NCBI GenBank assembly: GCA_041398785.1
Contig: JAWKUA010000018.1
Coordinates: 62,001-126,000 of the forward strand
Reading direction: 5' to 3'
Length of the DNA stretch: 64,000 nucleotides
From: Planctomycetaceae bacterium
GTDB taxonomy: Bacteria > Planctomycetota > Planctomycetia > Planctomycetales > Planctomycetaceae
Part shown: in pieces, positions 63,400-64,000 of the stretch
How the letters are laid out: every line of letters starts with the position of its first letter
Position numbering within the stretch: the first letter of the stretch is position 1
Program-made: the position numbers and the translations under genes
Notes under the pieces: model-generated
Database searches by the model: none
The model's input: the letters and a program-made list of their open reading frames with translations, nothing else
What the model was told of the DNA's origin: nothing

Positions 63400-64000
63400 G
63401 TGGCAGATAACTCGAAGCAACAGAAGCCGGGCAGCCAGAAAGTCAGGCAGGTCGGCGATTTTTCGCTGGTGCGAAAGCTTGGCAAAGGCGGCATGGGAGA
63501 AGTCTGGCTGGCTCGGCAGGTCAGTCTGGACCGGCTTGTCGCGTTAAAGACACTTTCGAAGGAACTGGCGAAAAAGCCGGATTTCGTGCAGCGGTTTCTT
63601 CGCGAAGCACGGTCGATGGCGAAACTGGACCATGTCAACGTCGTCAAAGTGTATGCTGTCGATTCATTCAAGGGACTTCACTTCGCGGCGATCGAATACA
63701 TCGACGGCGCCAGTGTTCAGGACTGGCTGAACAAGCTGGAAAAGCTGCCGGTCGCCGACGCGGTGCACATCGCAATCGTCACCGCCGAAGCGCTGCAGCA
63801 CGCGCATGATCTGACGATGGTGCATCGGGATATCAAGCCCGACAACATTCTTCTGACCAGCAAGGGTGTGGTCAAAGTGGCTGACTTCGGACTGGCGAAA
63901 GTCCTTGACGAAGACGTCTCGATGACGCAAAGCGGTACCGGACTGGGAACCCCGCTGTACATGGCTCCGGAACAGGCCCGAAGCGCCAAAACGGTCGATC
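63400..64000 (+). CDS. Ser/Thr protein kinase, N-terminal part (cut by window end)
   Basis: Hanks-type kinase starting at a GTG at 63400 and open to the last base. The glycine loop is LGKGGMGEVWLA, the ATP Lys is K50 in LVALKTL, the catalytic loop is VHRDIKPDNILL with Asp144, DFG starts at Asp162, and the P+1 region is GTPLYMAPEQA. The kinase domain starts near residue 20, with no N-terminal membrane segment; any sensor domain would lie beyond the window. It is independent of the WD40 kinase at 35-39 kb. Confidence 0.93.
   Translation, partial: MADNSKQQKPGSQKVRQVGDFSLVRKLGKGGMGEVWLARQVSLDRLVALKTLSKELAKKPDFVQRFLREARSMAKLDHVNVVKVYAVDSFKGLHFAAIEYIDGASVQDWLNKLEKLPVADAVHIAIVTAEALQHAHDLTMVHRDIKPDNILLTSKGVVKVADFGLAKVLDEDVSMTQSGTGLGTPLYMAPEQARSAKTVD

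Overview
The window looks like a chromosomal segment of a member of the Planctomycetota. It is GC-rich and carries several families that are typical of that phylum: a membrane-bound dehydrogenase with a haem-binding CxxCH of the PVC type, a DUF1559 PulG-like protein, a TIGR03000 secreted protein, a CRTAC/ASPIC-UnbV lipoprotein, multidomain Ser/Thr kinases with WD40 repeats, and Gly/Tyr-rich secreted proteins of unknown role. The genus cannot be fixed by eye. No rRNA, tRNA, CRISPR array, prophage or transposase was seen.

Layout. 0-6 kb: a seven-haem cytochrome with a TPR tail, a VKOR-DsbA thiol oxidase broken by frameshifts, and bioA. 6-16 kb: cutC, a secreted amidohydrolase, an AGE-family epimerase, a CE15-like esterase, DUF2071, a LarA-like nickel enzyme and a secreted M28 peptidase. 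16-25 kb: a very large gene (polysaccharide deacetylase, FG-GAP, neutral ceramidase, PVC dehydrogenase, HEAT, cytochrome c) interrupted by palindromic repeats and single-base frameshifts, then a frameshifted DUF1559 gene. 25-35 kb: an SDR, mobB, an SRAP protein coupled to an M50-like protease, a two-domain S1C protease, thiS-thiG, a CRTAC lipoprotein and a Csp-like copper protein. 35-49 kb: a kinase-WD40 protein, a thioredoxin-like protein, an isolated tssK-tssL pair of type VI secretion, a Cys-rich YHS-like protein, an HTTM pair and a TIGR03000 protein. 49-64 kb: a SUMF1-like protein, an S1-domain protein with a downstream pseudokinase, map, an SLC13 plus Ca2+/cation exchanger pair, an HD-GYP protein, a GH10-like protein with a lost catalytic residue, purC and a kinase cut by the window edge.

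Genes mostly stand alone or in pairs. Likely transcription units are the amidohydrolase with cutC; thiS-thiG, possibly with the CRTAC gene; the SRAP and M50 genes (ATGA overlap); tssK-tssL; the HTTM gene with its partner; the exchanger with SLC13 (ATGA overlap); and the S1 gene with the pseudokinase. The secreted products point to breakdown of polysaccharide, lipid and protein, and the cytochromes and thiol proteins to periplasmic redox work.

The most unusual signal is a family of palindromic elements. Copies lie in intergenic DNA and also inside the ceramidase/dehydrogenase gene, where two of three insertions are readable in frame. A 90-bp element of identical length occurs in two divergent intergenic regions. 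About twelve frameshifts cluster in three genes. Nearly all fit the gain or loss of one base in a homopolymer, so sequencing error is the simpler explanation than gene decay.
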